From Bacteroidota bacterium (lineage in GTDB: Bacteria; Bacteroidota; Bacteroidia; AKYH767-A; OLB10), in NCBI GenBank assembly GCA_016699635.1, contig CP064983.1, positions 806,001 through 870,000 of the forward strand: DNA of 64,000 nucleotides, given 5' to 3'. The position numbers and the translations under genes are program-made. Below, piece by piece: positions 1 through 9,710 of this stretch. The notes under the pieces were generated by a model. It was not told the DNA's origin. It saw only the letters and a program-made list of their open reading frames with translations, and made no database searches. Numbering within the stretch: the stretch's first letter is position 1; each line of letters opens with the position of its first letter.

Positions 1-1
1 G

Positions 2-1021
2 GTACTACCGGCAAGTGCAAATAATAATGCTAATGTGCGAATTGGTTTGAAATGGGAAAACAATGATGATGGAGTAGGCACCGATCCATCCTTTGCCATA
101 GATGATATTTCGCTAAGTTCTTTAACTTCAAGTCAGTTTGTTGCAGAATATATGCGTGCTAATCCGCAAATAACATACAGTAATATTTTTGATCCAACAC
201 TTGACCACATCAGTCAGTGCGAATTCTGGACGCTTAATCAAATTGCAGGAAGTTCAAGTCGAAATGTAACATTATCATGGGATGCTTCCAGTTGTGGAGT
301 AACCTTACTCAGCGATTTAAGAGTTGCTCGTTGGCGCAGTGTTGGAACTATATGGAATAATTTAGGCAATGGCAGCACAACAGGAAATGTGTCAGCAGGT
401 ACCATTACTACAAGCACAGCAGACAATTTATTTGGACCATTTACCTTATCATCGGCATCTTCAGAAAATCCCTTACCTGTTGAGTTGCTGAATTTTACAG
501 CACAACTAAATAATGACCAAGTTGAATTAAGATGGTCAACAGTATCTGAAATAAATAGTGATTACTTTGAAATAGAACGTGCTGCTGTTGACTTAAACTT
601 TATACCAATTAATAAAACACAGGCTGCAGGATTTTCTAATCAGCTTTTACGATATCATGCAACAGATTCAAAACCATTAGCACGAAAATCTTTCTATCGT
701 TTAAGACAATTTGATTTTAATGGTGAAAGCCATTTGAGCAATTCAGTTGCTGTTGAACTAAACAACTATGAACAGCTACAAATAAACTATGCTGTATTTA
801 CGAATAAAAACAACCTCTATTTTAAAGTAACAGGTAATGTCGAAAAGAATTTAACCGCAGAAGTTTATGATATTAATGGAGCAATAATTTCAACGCAAGA
901 ATTAAATGGAACAGAAAATATTTTTCATGTCCAAACACAAAATCTTGCTAATGGCATATATGTTTTAAAAATTTCTAATAGCAACAGTTCTGTTACAAAG
1001 CGTTTTTCTGTACACGACTAA
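2..1021 (+). CDS. T9SS type A sorting-domain protein, C-terminal part (5' end outside window)
   Basis: The frame is open to the left edge of the window, so only the C-terminal 339 residues or so are seen. The first residues (VLPASANNNANVRIG, then WENNDDGVGTDPSFAIDDISL) resemble the end of a concanavalin/MAM-like fold common in secreted Bacteroidota proteins. After a middle stretch come the LPVELLNF linker, a fibronectin-like segment with the YFEIER and YRLRQFDFNG signatures, and a C-terminal beta domain with YDINGAIIS and NGIYVLKIS, the hallmark of the type IX secretion sorting domain. The protein is therefore probably exported across the outer membrane by T9SS and attached to the surface or released. 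Its specific activity cannot be told because the N-terminal domains are missing. No indel is needed to read it. Confidence 0.85.
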   Translation, partial: VLPASANNNANVRIGLKWENNDDGVGTDPSFAIDDISLSSLTSSQFVAEYMRANPQITYSNIFDPTLDHISQCEFWTLNQIAGSSSRNVTLSWDASSCGVTLLSDLRVARWRSVGTIWNNLGNGSTTGNVSAGTITTSTADNLFGPFTLSSASSENPLPVELLNFTAQLNNDQVELRWSTVSEINSDYFEIERAAVDLNFIPINKTQAAGFSNQLLRYHATDSKPLARKSFYRLRQFDFNGESHLSNSVAVELNNYEQLQINYAVFTNKNNLYFKVTGNVEKNLTAEVYDINGAIISTQELNGTENIFHVQTQNLANGIYVLKISNSNSSVTKRFSVHD

Positions 1022-1169
1022 AATTATTAAAGCTTCTGTGTGATTAAACAACAACACATCATTACACCACACAAATCCATAGTTTAACCACTTCTACTTT
1101 TAATTTCACCAATCGTTTTCTTTAAATAGAAGATTTTATTTATTTTAGGCAATTCCTTGCCAAAACCGA

Positions 1170-4140
1170 ATGATTAAATTTTTCAAATCACTACTTCTAT
1201 TTCTGGTTTTTACTTTACCTGCATTGGCGGATTCATTAACCATCAATCTCAATGAATTTACTGCTAATGATGGCTTATCCGACAATCAAACAAATTGTGT
1301 CATTCAGGACAAATATGGATTCATCTGGATTGGTACAAAAGATGGGCTGAACCGTTTTGACGGAAAAAGTTTTCAGGTATTTAAATTTCAAAGTGATAAA
1401 AACTCTGTTAGTGGCAACAATATTACCTGCCTTGAAGTTACAGACGACTCTTTATTATGGATTGGAACGGCATCTAATGGTTTTTGCAGTTATAATTACA
1501 AAACAAATACTTTTCAAAACTATCATGCCCGCAACAGTCCCCTTCGTGCTGAATATATTAACGATTTAGCGTTTGACAAAGTACGTAATTGTATTTGGGT
1601 TGCCATGAATAATGGAGGTCTGCAACAATTTGATTTGAAAAATAAAAAACTCAATCCCTATGTATATTCAATCAACTCATATTACGCTGTTGCTGTTAAA
1701 GACACTATTTCACTTTTTGCAGGTATAATAGAATCACTAAAAAAATTAGATAACGTTGGAAGGAATAAGGGTATGGTTGGTGATACAGCTACAACTATTA
1801 ATACAATTTATATTGATAATGATTTGAATGTTTGGTGTGGCGCATGGGATAATGCACTGCATCTATTCAATATCCATGGTAAGCGCCTCCAATCGTACAT
1901 CTTTGACGGAACATCTAAATTTAAAAATCTGGCGAAGAGATTATTTCAATTTCTTCTGATGCCAGCAATAACATCTGGTGTGGAACAAAATCATCAGGCA
2001 TATTTATTTTAACAAAGCTTCTAAATCATTTATAAACAATATAAATTTTTCTCATCAGATTAATACCCGTGTAATAAAGGAGTTAATGCTTGCAAAGTAT
2101 TCGACAGACTCATTACTGACAATGGTTTAGACCTTGTCATTACCCAATGTGGTTTATTTTATAAAAAATCTCCAAATGAATCCTATAAGTTCAAAACTGT
2201 TATTTATCGAAATGAAGAGCAGGAATTATATAGTATTCTGATGACGAAGAATGGTGATATTTACATTGGCAGTAACAGAACTGTTTTCAAATTTAATCCT
2301 GAAAATATTTCATTCAATACAATAGACTTTAATAAAAATCTGAAAGAAACTTCATTTTACTTTAATGGTGCATCATTAGTCAATTCTCTCACCAGTTTCA
2401 AACAAGACAATTCAGAATTAATTGCTGCATCTTACTATGGCAACTACATTGTATTAATTGACTTTGATAATCGAAACTTGTACTATCTTATCCATGAAAA
2501 TACAAAAATATCGGACAATTTAGAGAATTTAAGTCGCAAAATTTGGGTTGATTCAAAAAACAATTTCTGGGTTTGTGGCAGATCAAAAGGTCTTGTCCAA
2601 CTTAAATTCAAGAGCGATTTTAGTTTATCAAAATATGCAGCTGATAATGATTCCATGTTACCAATAACGGTGATGCCAACAAATTGGAATATGTTGCCGA
2701 ACTCAATTCCAATAAAAATAAAAAATGTTTTTGATATTGCTGAACGTAAAGATGGAACCTATTGGCTTTCGACACAGGGGGCAGGCTTGGTACTTTTTAG
2801 TAAAGAAAATAAAACCTCTCCTTTTAAAATAATTGATTCTGATATCACATCTATGCAAGGAATCAAATCTACAGGAGACTCCTTATTATGGATAATTACC
2901 TCATCAGGTCTTTTACAATACAATGAGAAAACAAATTTTTTTAAATTGTATGATGCAAGCAGTGGTTTAAGTCAGAATATATTCGGCTATTTCTTTCAAA
3001 ATAAACCTGGTGACAACAATACACTAAGTGTTGGCTTTAATGGTGGATTCATCAGTTATAACCCATCACAATTACTCTCTTCAACAGAAAAACCAAACCT
3101 TCAGTTTACCAAACTATGGGTAATGGACAAACCATCTGATTCATTACTTTTCTCTGACATCAAACTTCATCACAATCAGAATTTTTTAAAAGTTTATGTG
3201 TCACCAAATATTTATACCAACAGTGATAAAATAACTTATTTCTATCGCCTGTCAGGTATTGATGATAATTGGCGCAGCAACGATAATAATCCTATAATAA
3301 CCTACACCAATTTACCTCCGGGAAAATTTCGTCTTGATGTTAAAGCCATTTCGAACAATAATTTGCAAAGCGACATTAAGACTTTGTCTTTTGTTATTGT
3401 ACCACCGTTTACCAGCACGATATGGTTCTATGGCATTGTAGTTTTTAGTATTGGTGCCTTTGTGTATTTCATTTATCGTTACAGAATCAATCAGCTTCTA
3501 AGATTACAAGAAGTAAGAAACAATATTGCACGCGATTTACATGATGACATAGGCAGCACATTAGGCAGTATTCACCTCTACAGTCAGATTGCCGATAATA
3601 AAATGAAACAAGATAAACACCATGAAATTCCCGGAATTTTAGAGAAAATAAAAAAGTCGTCAAAAGAAATTATTGAAAAAACCGGTGACACGGTTTGGGT
3701 GGTTAAAGCAAGTAATGACAACATGTCTAACCTTTCATTGCGTATGGAGACCTATGCTGCAAGCATTTTAGGCGATGCTGATATAAATTTTAATTTCATT
3801 GTTGAAGAGAATATTCAGAACCTGAAAATTAATATGGCACAACGAAAGAATCTTTTTTCTGATTTTTAAAGAGGCTATTCACAATATTGTAAAATATTCA
3901 CACTGCACTCAGGTTGATATCCATTTAAGCAGAAATCGTGGAATGACATTTTTAAAAATAAAAGACAATGGTTGTGGAATAGATATGGCCAATAATCATT
4001 CGCAAACAAATGGAAATGGTGGTAATGGATTAAAAAACATGGCTTCCAGAGCAAAAGATTTAAATGCTGAGTTCCAGATTAACAGTGCCCCGGGTAAGGG
4101 TACAGAAATTACTATTAGCCTGAAACAACATGCAATATAA
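1170..4140 (+). CDS. Two-component propeller sensor histidine kinase (HisKA_3), frameshifted in this sequence
   Basis: One-piece sensor kinase of about 990 residues once indels are corrected. A signal peptide (MIKFFKSLLLFLVFTLPALA) precedes Reg_prop-type propeller repeats (NQTNCVIQDKYGFIWIGTKD; similar WIGT and WVCG motifs follow), a Y_Y_Y domain (YFYRLSGIDDNW, TYTNLPPGKF), one membrane helix near base 3420-3475, a HisKA_3 dimerisation helix (NIARDLHDDIGSTLG, phosphorylatable His) and a HATPase with N box (FKEAIHNIVKYS) and DNGCGID/GNGLKNM boxes. Reading requires three apparent single-base deletions between about 1915 and 2085 (frames 0, 2, 1, 0) and one extra T in the T6 run 3853-3858. The matching NarL-type regulator lies 48 bases downstream, so the pair probably forms a signalling unit sensing a periplasmic ligand. 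It could be a true pseudogene, but the genome-wide indel pattern argues for sequence error. Confidence 0.85.
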
Positions 4141-4188
4141 CCAGAATTGGTGATTGCAAGATCAAATAAGAATATTCAAATTTGTAGC

Positions 4189-4857
4189 ATGAATAAAACA
4201 ATTCCCGATAAGCCACTGAGAGTGATTATTGTTGATGACAATAAAAACATGCGAGAATCTGTTGCGCTTCTTCTGCAAAGCACACCATCATTGCTTTTAA
4301 TTGCAGAATTTGATTCCGGTGAAGAATGTATAAAACAAGTTGACACCTTAAAACCTGATGTTATCCTAATGGATATTGATATGCCTAAATTGTCAGGTAT
4401 TGAAACAGTAAAAATTATTCGCAAACAGTTCCCTGGCTTACCTATTTTAATGCTCACCGGCTTTGAAGATGATGATAAGGTGTTTGATTCAATATGTGCT
4501 GGTGCTAATGGCTATATTTTGAAAAACACAAGCATGGAGCTTCTGATTCACCATATCCATGAAGTCTATACCGGAGGCGCACCAATGACACCGGTTATTG
4601 CAAGAAAAGTTCTGACTCGTTTTGCTAAAACACAAGTTACCGAAACCAAAAATGAAGACTACAATCTTAGCAAACGCGAAATGGAAGTACTGGAATTATT
4701 AGTAAAAGGTAAGTCCTACAAAACCATTGCAACAGAACTTAAAGTTAGTTACGAAACAGTCCACACTCATATCAGAAAAATATATCACAAACTTCATGTT
4801 AAGTCAATCGGTGAAGCTGTTTCAAAAACGATTAAAAATAAAATCCTGAACAGTTGA
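4189..4857 (+). CDS. NarL/FixJ-type response regulator
   Basis: A 222-residue DNA-binding response regulator. The receiver domain starts with RVIIVDDN, and the phosphoacceptor is the Asp in LMDIDMP (D62 from the chosen start). The switch Thr in LMLTG and the Lys in YILKN are present. The C-terminal LuxR-type helix-turn-helix reads LSKREMEVLELLVKGKSYKT, then TVHTHIRKIYHKL. I chose ATG 4189 (MNKTIPDKP) rather than a GTG 14 codons upstream, because the receiver fold begins right after it. The gene follows the propeller sensor kinase on the same strand, with which it should pair. Target genes are unknown. It converges with the TonB receptor, leaving 45 bases between the two stops. Confidence 0.93.
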   Translation: MNKTIPDKPLRVIIVDDNKNMRESVALLLQSTPSLLLIAEFDSGEECIKQVDTLKPDVILMDIDMPKLSGIETVKIIRKQFPGLPILMLTGFEDDDKVFDSICAGANGYILKNTSMELLIHHIHEVYTGGAPMTPVIARKVLTRFAKTQVTETKNEDYNLSKREMEVLELLVKGKSYKTIATELKVSYETVHTHIRKIYHKLHVKSIGEAVSKTIKNKILNS

Positions 4858-4902
4858 TGCCTTACACAACTTTAGTTTGATTTTAACATTGATAGTAAAA
4901 CA

Positions 4903-7171
4903 CTAAGGTGTAATTACAAATTGAAACAACCACATTCTTGGTGCTTCGAGTTGAGAGGGAATTCCGGAATATTCGTGATTGAACAAATTTCTTGAAATAA
5001 CGGATAACGCTATTTGGGAGTTTAATTTATAACTGATGTTTGCATCATAAATCCAGTCGCCTTTATCGTGTTCGTACCTGATACCTTTTAACCCCTGGAA
5101 GCAATTCATTAAATACAACATCAATGTTTTCCATAAAGCTATTGTATCTGCAATTTACAGCTAAAGAAACTTTTCCATAGGCTATACTTCCATAACCTTT
5201 AAACAAATTTCTGTAACGATATTTTAAGAAGTTGTATGTAATGGTTCCTGTTGATGCTTTTAAAGAATCAAAATCAGTCAAACGTGGATCAATATAAGTG
5301 TAGCCTCCTCCAAACTGAAGATTTATTTTTTTAAGAACTGTTGCCTGCACACCAAGTTCAAACTCCATTCCATCAATACGAGTATTACCAATATTCAGTG
5401 ATTTAAATCCAAGTCCAAACAGAGGATCTTTAAAAGGATCACCATAACTTCCGAAGGCAAACTCTAGCATGTTCTTATACTCACTTCTGAATACCGATGC
5501 ATCCACATATCCTGAAAATTGTTTGCCGACAGCAAATAACTGCCTCAACCCTATCTCGGAACTCCATCCGCTTTCAGAAAATATTGAATCGTTTGGATAA
5601 ATAACAATTGAACCTACTCTTGTTTTTACATATTTTTCTGCAATTGATGGAAATCTGTATCCTTGTCCGTAGCTACTGCGTAAATACGTGGCACGTAATA
5701 AACGCAGGTTTGCTCCTGCCCTGATTACAGGTTTGGATTCTGCCTTACTGTAACGGAAACGAAATTGTTCCCACCGCCAGCCTAATGAAAGATTCAACCT
5801 GTCAAAAAATTTCTTATCTGCCTGTGCATACAATGCTTTGTTATATGTTTTTCTACTACCATACAAATCACTGCGCACACCACCATCAGTAATCACACCT
5901 CCACCGGTTAACACCAGATTCCATTTTTCAAAACTCTGTTGCAACTGCACTTCTGAACAATATAAATCTGCAAAAGCTTCCTGATCGGTATAATTGTAAT
6001 TCAAAGTCCGGAAATAACGAGAGCGCCACTTTGCACTAAAACCTTTCTTACTATGATAAGTAATAAAAGGATCAATATTGTATCTAACCGTGTGATAATT
6101 ACTCAAAGTAGATGTTGAATCATTCACGCCTCCACTTGGAATATAAGCACCTGTGGTATCATCATTCCATATAATGAAAAGACCACCGAATGATTCCATA
6201 TAATTAGCATTTACTCCAGCTGTAAGTCCTTCAATCTTCGGAAATCTGTATCGTGTATTTATATTAACTCTGGCTCGCTTCTCTGTTTCACCTTTTCTAA
6301 ACCCTTCATCGAGCAGATAATGTCCACCTGCTACAAAATCCCATTGTCCAAATTTTTGCGCATGAAACATATTTGCTCCACTCAACATCTGAGTTTCTTT
6401 TCCCCACCACTTAATCTCCTTTCTTCGTGGTGAATCATAAATTCCATTGTACTGTACAATTTTTGTTACCGGCTCCGACTTAGCATAACCTGTCCTGAAA
6501 TTTATCACCCCATTCATAGCTGACGAACCATAAAGTGCAGATGATGCTCCTTTTATAATTTCTATCTGTTCTAAATTTTCAATTGGTAAAAAACTCCATT
6601 TTGCATCATTGGCATCGGCACTAAGCATGGGCATATCATCAACCAGCACTAGCACCCTGCTGCCTGCACCATAACTAAATCCACTGCCTCCGCGAATATT
6701 TGCTTGCCCATCATTTACATTCAATCCCGTTACATGTTCAAGTGCTGTTTCAACATTGTTGTCGCCTGTTGTTTCAAAGCTTTTAGGTTTAATGGTCTCC
6801 ATCGTAACTGTAACCTCTTCCAGTTTCTGCTCAAACTTTCCGGCACTCACTACAACTGATTGCAATTGTTTACTTAATGGTATCAAATGGATTTGAACAT
6901 AGTTAGAATCGCCTACTAGAATTACTTTGCTGAAAGTTTCGTAACCGAGTAATTTTGCTTTAAGTGTCCAACTCCCTTTATCAAGCATTAAAACAAACTC
7001 ACCTTTAGCATCTGATGTAGTAGCGTGGCTTTCATCGGCATAAACAGCTACACCGGGCAATTCACCCTCTCCATCGGTAACTTTTCCAGAAACACGTTGC
7101 TGCTGTGCATTCACAGAATAAATTCCTAAAACGAAAAAAAAATAAAATAAAGTTATTCTTTGGCTAAACAT
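4903..7171 (-). CDS. TonB-dependent outer-membrane receptor with carboxypeptidase-regulatory domain
   Basis: About 755 residues after correction. Signal peptide (ITLFYFFFVLGIYSVNA), then a carboxypeptidase-regulatory-like domain (VSGKVTDGEGELPGVAVY), a TonB plug (ETALEHVTGLNVNDG, IRGGSGFSYGAGSRVLVLVDDMP, IEIIKGASSALYGSSAMNGV) and a beta-barrel ending RNLFNHEYSG...WLFQFVITP with the aromatic C-terminus usual for barrels. The ligand cannot be read from sequence; siderophore, cobalamin or another nutrient is possible. One extra base in the T run 5086-5089 splits the last 60 or so residues into another frame; removing it joins PGVKGIRYEHDKGDW cleanly. Start: a GTG at 7204 overlaps a TAGGTTTG promoter box (7211-7204), so ATG 7171 (MFSQRITLF) is preferred. 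It is divergent from dprA, so both promoters lie in a short shared region. Confidence 0.9.
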
Positions 7172-7203
7172 GTTTTTCTTTGCAGATTCAGATTGTGAAG
7201 GCA

Positions 7204-7211
7204 CAAACCTA
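7204..7211 (-). promoter_or_regulatory. Promoter -7 box for the TonB receptor gene
   Basis: On the minus strand this reads TAGGTTTG, an exact match to the Bacteroidota -7 consensus TAnnTTTG, 33 bases upstream of ATG 7171. Its position makes the GTG at 7204 an unlikely start codon. No clear -33 TTG was assigned. Confidence 0.5.
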
Positions 7212-7241
7212 AACTATTCTTGAAAATCTTGAAAGTCAACA

Positions 7242-8360
7242 ATGGAAAATAATTTAACAACCGATGTTTTACAATATCAGCTTGCGCTGACACTCTTACC
7301 TGGTGTTGGCGACATTACAGCAAAAAACCTAGTCGGGTATTGTGGTGGTGCAGAGGCTATTTTCAAAGAAAAACAACAGGCATTACTAAAAATTCCTAAT
7401 GTTGGTCAGATAGTAGCAGATAAAATTAAAAATGGAAAAGAACAGTCGCTAAAGAGGGCTGAAGAAGAAATTCGTTTCATTGAGAAAAATAAAATAAAAC
7501 CGCTATTTTTCACTTCTGATCAATATCCAAAAAGGCTTAAAGCATGTAATGACTCGCCAATAATGATTTTTGTGAAAGGCAATGGTAATCTGAATCCGGA
7601 AAAATGTATTGCATTTGTAGGAACAAGAAAAGCCAGCGACTATGGAAAAACAACCACTGAAAAACTCATTGCAGATTTAGCGGAAACAGATGGAATGATG
7701 ATTGTCAGCGGACTAGCTTTTGGTATAGACATTACAGCACACAAAGCAAGTTTAAAATGTAAAATACCTACAGCAGGAATTGTTGCACATGGTCTTGATA
7801 CACTGTATCCGGCAGAACATCGCAACACTGCAGAAAAAATGCAGGCAGAAGGTGCTGTTATCAGCGAGTTTATGAGTAAGACTAATGCAGACAAAGAAAA
7901 TTTTCCAAAGAGAAACCGCATCATTGCCGGCATGGCAGATGCTGTAGTGGTTGTTGAATCGGGAATTAAAGGTGGTAGTTTGATTACTGCAGACATTGCT
8001 AACTCTTATAACAGAGATGTTTTTGCCATTCCCGGTCAGGTTGATAAAGAATATTCAAAAGGCTGCAATGCCTTGATAAGAGACAATAAAGCCAATTTAA
8101 TTCAATCTGCTGCCGACATTGAATATTTTATGGGATGGGATAAAACAGATGTGAAATCTATTCCTAAACAAGCACGTTTGTTTGAAGACTTAAATCCTGA
8201 AGAAAAACAGTTGGTAGATTTTTTGAAAGAAAACTCAAAGGTTGATATTGATACAATCTGTTTCCGATCGGGTGTTAAGCTAAACCGTATTCCTGCATTG
8301 TTGTTGAATCTAGAATTGAAAGGTGTGATAAAAATTATCCGGGAAAGGTTTATGATTTGA
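7242..8360 (+). CDS. dprA: DNA-processing protein DprA
   Basis: A 372-residue protein of normal DprA length. An N-terminal helix-hairpin-helix/SAM-like region (TLLPGVGDITAKNLVGYCGG, IPNVGQIVADKI) is followed by the Rossmann-like DprA core with VGTRKASDYG, SGLAFGIDITAHKASL, GLDTLYPAEH, PKRNRIIAGMADAVVVVESG, GSLITADIAN and FAIPGQVDKEYSKGCNALI. A winged-helix-like C-terminus (VDIDTICFRSGVKLNRIPALLLNLE) ends the protein. DprA binds incoming single-stranded DNA during natural transformation and loads RecA. It stands alone, divergent from the TonB receptor, and is followed by a bidirectional terminator. The reading frame is intact. Confidence 0.96.
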   Translation: MENNLTTDVLQYQLALTLLPGVGDITAKNLVGYCGGAEAIFKEKQQALLKIPNVGQIVADKIKNGKEQSLKRAEEEIRFIEKNKIKPLFFTSDQYPKRLKACNDSPIMIFVKGNGNLNPEKCIAFVGTRKASDYGKTTTEKLIADLAETDGMMIVSGLAFGIDITAHKASLKCKIPTAGIVAHGLDTLYPAEHRNTAEKMQAEGAVISEFMSKTNADKENFPKRNRIIAGMADAVVVVESGIKGGSLITADIANSYNRDVFAIPGQVDKEYSKGCNALIRDNKANLIQSAADIEYFMGWDKTDVKSIPKQARLFEDLNPEEKQLVDFLKENSKVDIDTICFRSGVKLNRIPALLLNLELKGVIKIIRERFMI

Positions 8361-8371
8361 TATAAAAAGAA

Positions 8372-8396
8372 AAGCCCGCTAAAGCGAGCTTATATC
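8372..8396. terminator. Bidirectional rho-independent terminator between dprA and the small lipoprotein gene
   Basis: Arms AAGCCCGCT (8372-8380) and AGCGAGCTT (8383-8391) pair with one mismatch around a 2-base loop. There are T-rich bases on the right and A-rich bases on the left, so it can serve both convergent genes. Confidence 0.7.
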
Positions 8397-8414
8397 TTTT
8401 AAAATGGGGGCTGA

Positions 8415-8687
8415 TTACTTTGTAGCAGCTTCTTTAACAGCTTCAGTAGCCTGATTTACTACAGCACCTGCAGTTGAATCTACAGTTTGTGCAGCATCGG
8501 TAGCAACCTGAGCAGCGTCAGTAGCAGCTTGTTCAGCAGCAGAAGCAGCTTGTTGAGCAGCAGCAGCAATTGAATCCTGAGCAGCTTTAGCTGTTTCTTC
8601 CATTTTTTGTTTTTCTTCAGCAGAAGGACCGCATGCAACGATGCTGAACATTCCGGCAGCCATAACTAAGGCAAGAACTTTTTTCAT
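8415..8687 (-). CDS. Small Ala/Gln-rich lipoprotein, function unknown
   Basis: A 90-residue protein with a lipoprotein signal peptide ending SIVAC (lipidated Cys at residue 19), then CGPSAEEKQKMEE and a long low-complexity helix built from Ala, Gln, Asp and Thr (SIAAAAQQAASAAEQAATDA, VDSTAGAVVNQATEAVKEAA). Residues recur with an approximate 7- and 11-residue spacing, like LEA-type or Lpp-like helices, so it may lie as an amphipathic helix or coiled coil in the periplasm. I do not recognise a named family. A TATATTTG promoter box sits 35-42 bases upstream of the ATG. It converges with dprA across a shared terminator. Short repetitive lipoproteins of this kind are often highly expressed, but that is inference. 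Confidence 0.8.
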   Translation of the reverse strand: MKKVLALVMAAGMFSIVACGPSAEEKQKMEETAKAAQDSIAAAAQQAASAAEQAATDAAQVATDAAQTVDSTAGAVVNQATEAVKEAATK

Positions 8688-8721
8688 TGTTTTGTAATTA
8701 ATTGATTTGAAATTTGAGCGG

Positions 8722-8729
8722 CAAATATA
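8722..8729 (-). promoter_or_regulatory. Promoter -7 box for the small lipoprotein gene
   Basis: The minus strand reads TATATTTG, an exact TAnnTTTG match, 35 bases upstream of the ATG at 8687. It is followed by GC, as often seen at Bacteroidota promoters. Confidence 0.55.
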
Positions 8730-8860
8730 AATTGCTTTACCTCTGCATATTAAGTTTTATATTAAATTTTTATTCGTTGGTTATCAGTGTTTTATAATTT
8801 TAGCCGGAGAGTAACAACCCCTGTATCAATGTATTTCTTCTGAAAATAGTACTTGATTGA

Positions 8861-8893
8861 CAACAAAGGTAGCATATTTCACTACCTTTGTTG
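8861..8893. promoter_or_regulatory. Perfect 12-bp inverted repeat overlapping the sod promoter (candidate operator)
   Basis: Left arm CAACAAAGGTAG (8861-8872) and right arm CTACCTTTGTTG (8882-8893) are perfect reverse complements separated by nine bases. The right arm contains TACCTTTG (8883-8890), an exact match to the Bacteroidota -7 box, which places the probable transcription start just before the sod ATG at 8916. A dyad over a -7 box is what a repressor operator would look like. A TTG at 8857-8859 is a possible -33 element at a long 23-base spacing. An RNA hairpin role is less likely if transcription starts downstream of the repeat. Confidence 0.65.
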
Positions 8894-8915
8894 CTTAACA
8901 TTTAAATTAGATATT

Positions 8916-9518
8916 ATGTCTTTTCAACTCCCTCCACTACCATACGCACCCGATGCGTTAAAGCCACATATTGCTACACGCACCATGGAAATTCACCATG
9001 ACAAGCACCATCAGGCTTATGTAACCAATTTAAACAATGCTATTGCAGGTACAGATGCAGAAAAAATGAGCATTGAAGATATTTGTAAAAATATTTCGAA
9101 ACTACCGATGGCAGTACGCAACAATGGTGGCGGACACTACAATCACTCACTGTTTTGGACCATTATGGCACCCAATGCAGGTGGTGCACCAAAAGGAAAA
9201 TTAGCTGACGCTATAAACAGCGCTTTTGGTTCGTTTGACGAATTTAAAACGAAGTTTAATCAAGCTGCAGCAACTCGTTTTGGATCAGGCTGGGCCTGGT
9301 TAATAAAAAATGCTGCCGGTAAACTTGAAGTTTGTTCTACCCCCAATCAGGATAATCCGTTAATGGATGTTGCTGAAGTAAAAGGTACACCGCTTTTAGG
9401 TATTGATGTTTGGGAACATGCCTACTACCTGCACTACCAAAACCGCAGACCCGATTACTGTACTGCTTTCTGGAATGTGGTTAACTGGGACGAAGTGTCA
9501 AATCGTTTCGAGAAATAA
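8916..9518 (+). CDS. Superoxide dismutase, Mn-type (Fe/Mn family)
   Basis: A 200-residue Fe/Mn superoxide dismutase converting superoxide to peroxide and oxygen in the cytoplasm. Metal ligands are visible: His in MEIHHDKHHQAYV, His in GGGHYNHSLFW, Asp and His in DVWEHAYYLHYQN. The Gly-rich NNGGGHYNHSLFW together with Gln in STPNQDNPL is the pattern typical of Mn or cambialistic enzymes rather than strict Fe enzymes (family knowledge; not decisive). I chose ATG 8916 (MSFQLPPLPYAPDAL), not the TTG at 8853, because the latter lies upstream of the promoter box and adds 21 atypical residues. A terminator follows. The upstream palindrome suggests regulated expression. Confidence 0.95.
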   Translation: MSFQLPPLPYAPDALKPHIATRTMEIHHDKHHQAYVTNLNNAIAGTDAEKMSIEDICKNISKLPMAVRNNGGGHYNHSLFWTIMAPNAGGAPKGKLADAINSAFGSFDEFKTKFNQAAATRFGSGWAWLIKNAAGKLEVCSTPNQDNPLMDVAEVKGTPLLGIDVWEHAYYLHYQNRRPDYCTAFWNVVNWDEVSNRFEK

Positions 9519-9540
9519 TTTCCCGATTAATTAATTTATA

Positions 9541-9575
9541 AAGGCTACCTTAATTGAATTAAGGCAGCCTTTTTA
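9541..9575 (+). terminator. Rho-independent terminator of sod
   Basis: A 15-bp stem (9541-9555 with 9557-9571, one A/C mismatch) beginning AAGGCTACCTTAATT is followed by a run of T to 9575. Confidence 0.85.
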
Positions 9576-9710
9576 TTGCACATTAAAAGTTTAAAACTCC
9601 ATAAAACAAACGCCTTATTTCATAGTTTACTATGTGCTAATAAAATTACTTTGCAAAATACATTTTTATCGTTATTACAATTTAAAAAAGTTGCAACGTT
9701 TTAAGAGGAC

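Noticed and set aside
4858..4902. Weak inverted repeat between the response regulator and TonB receptor genes
   Set aside because: The arms are imperfect with a long AT-rich spacer and no T tract, so I could not support a terminator.
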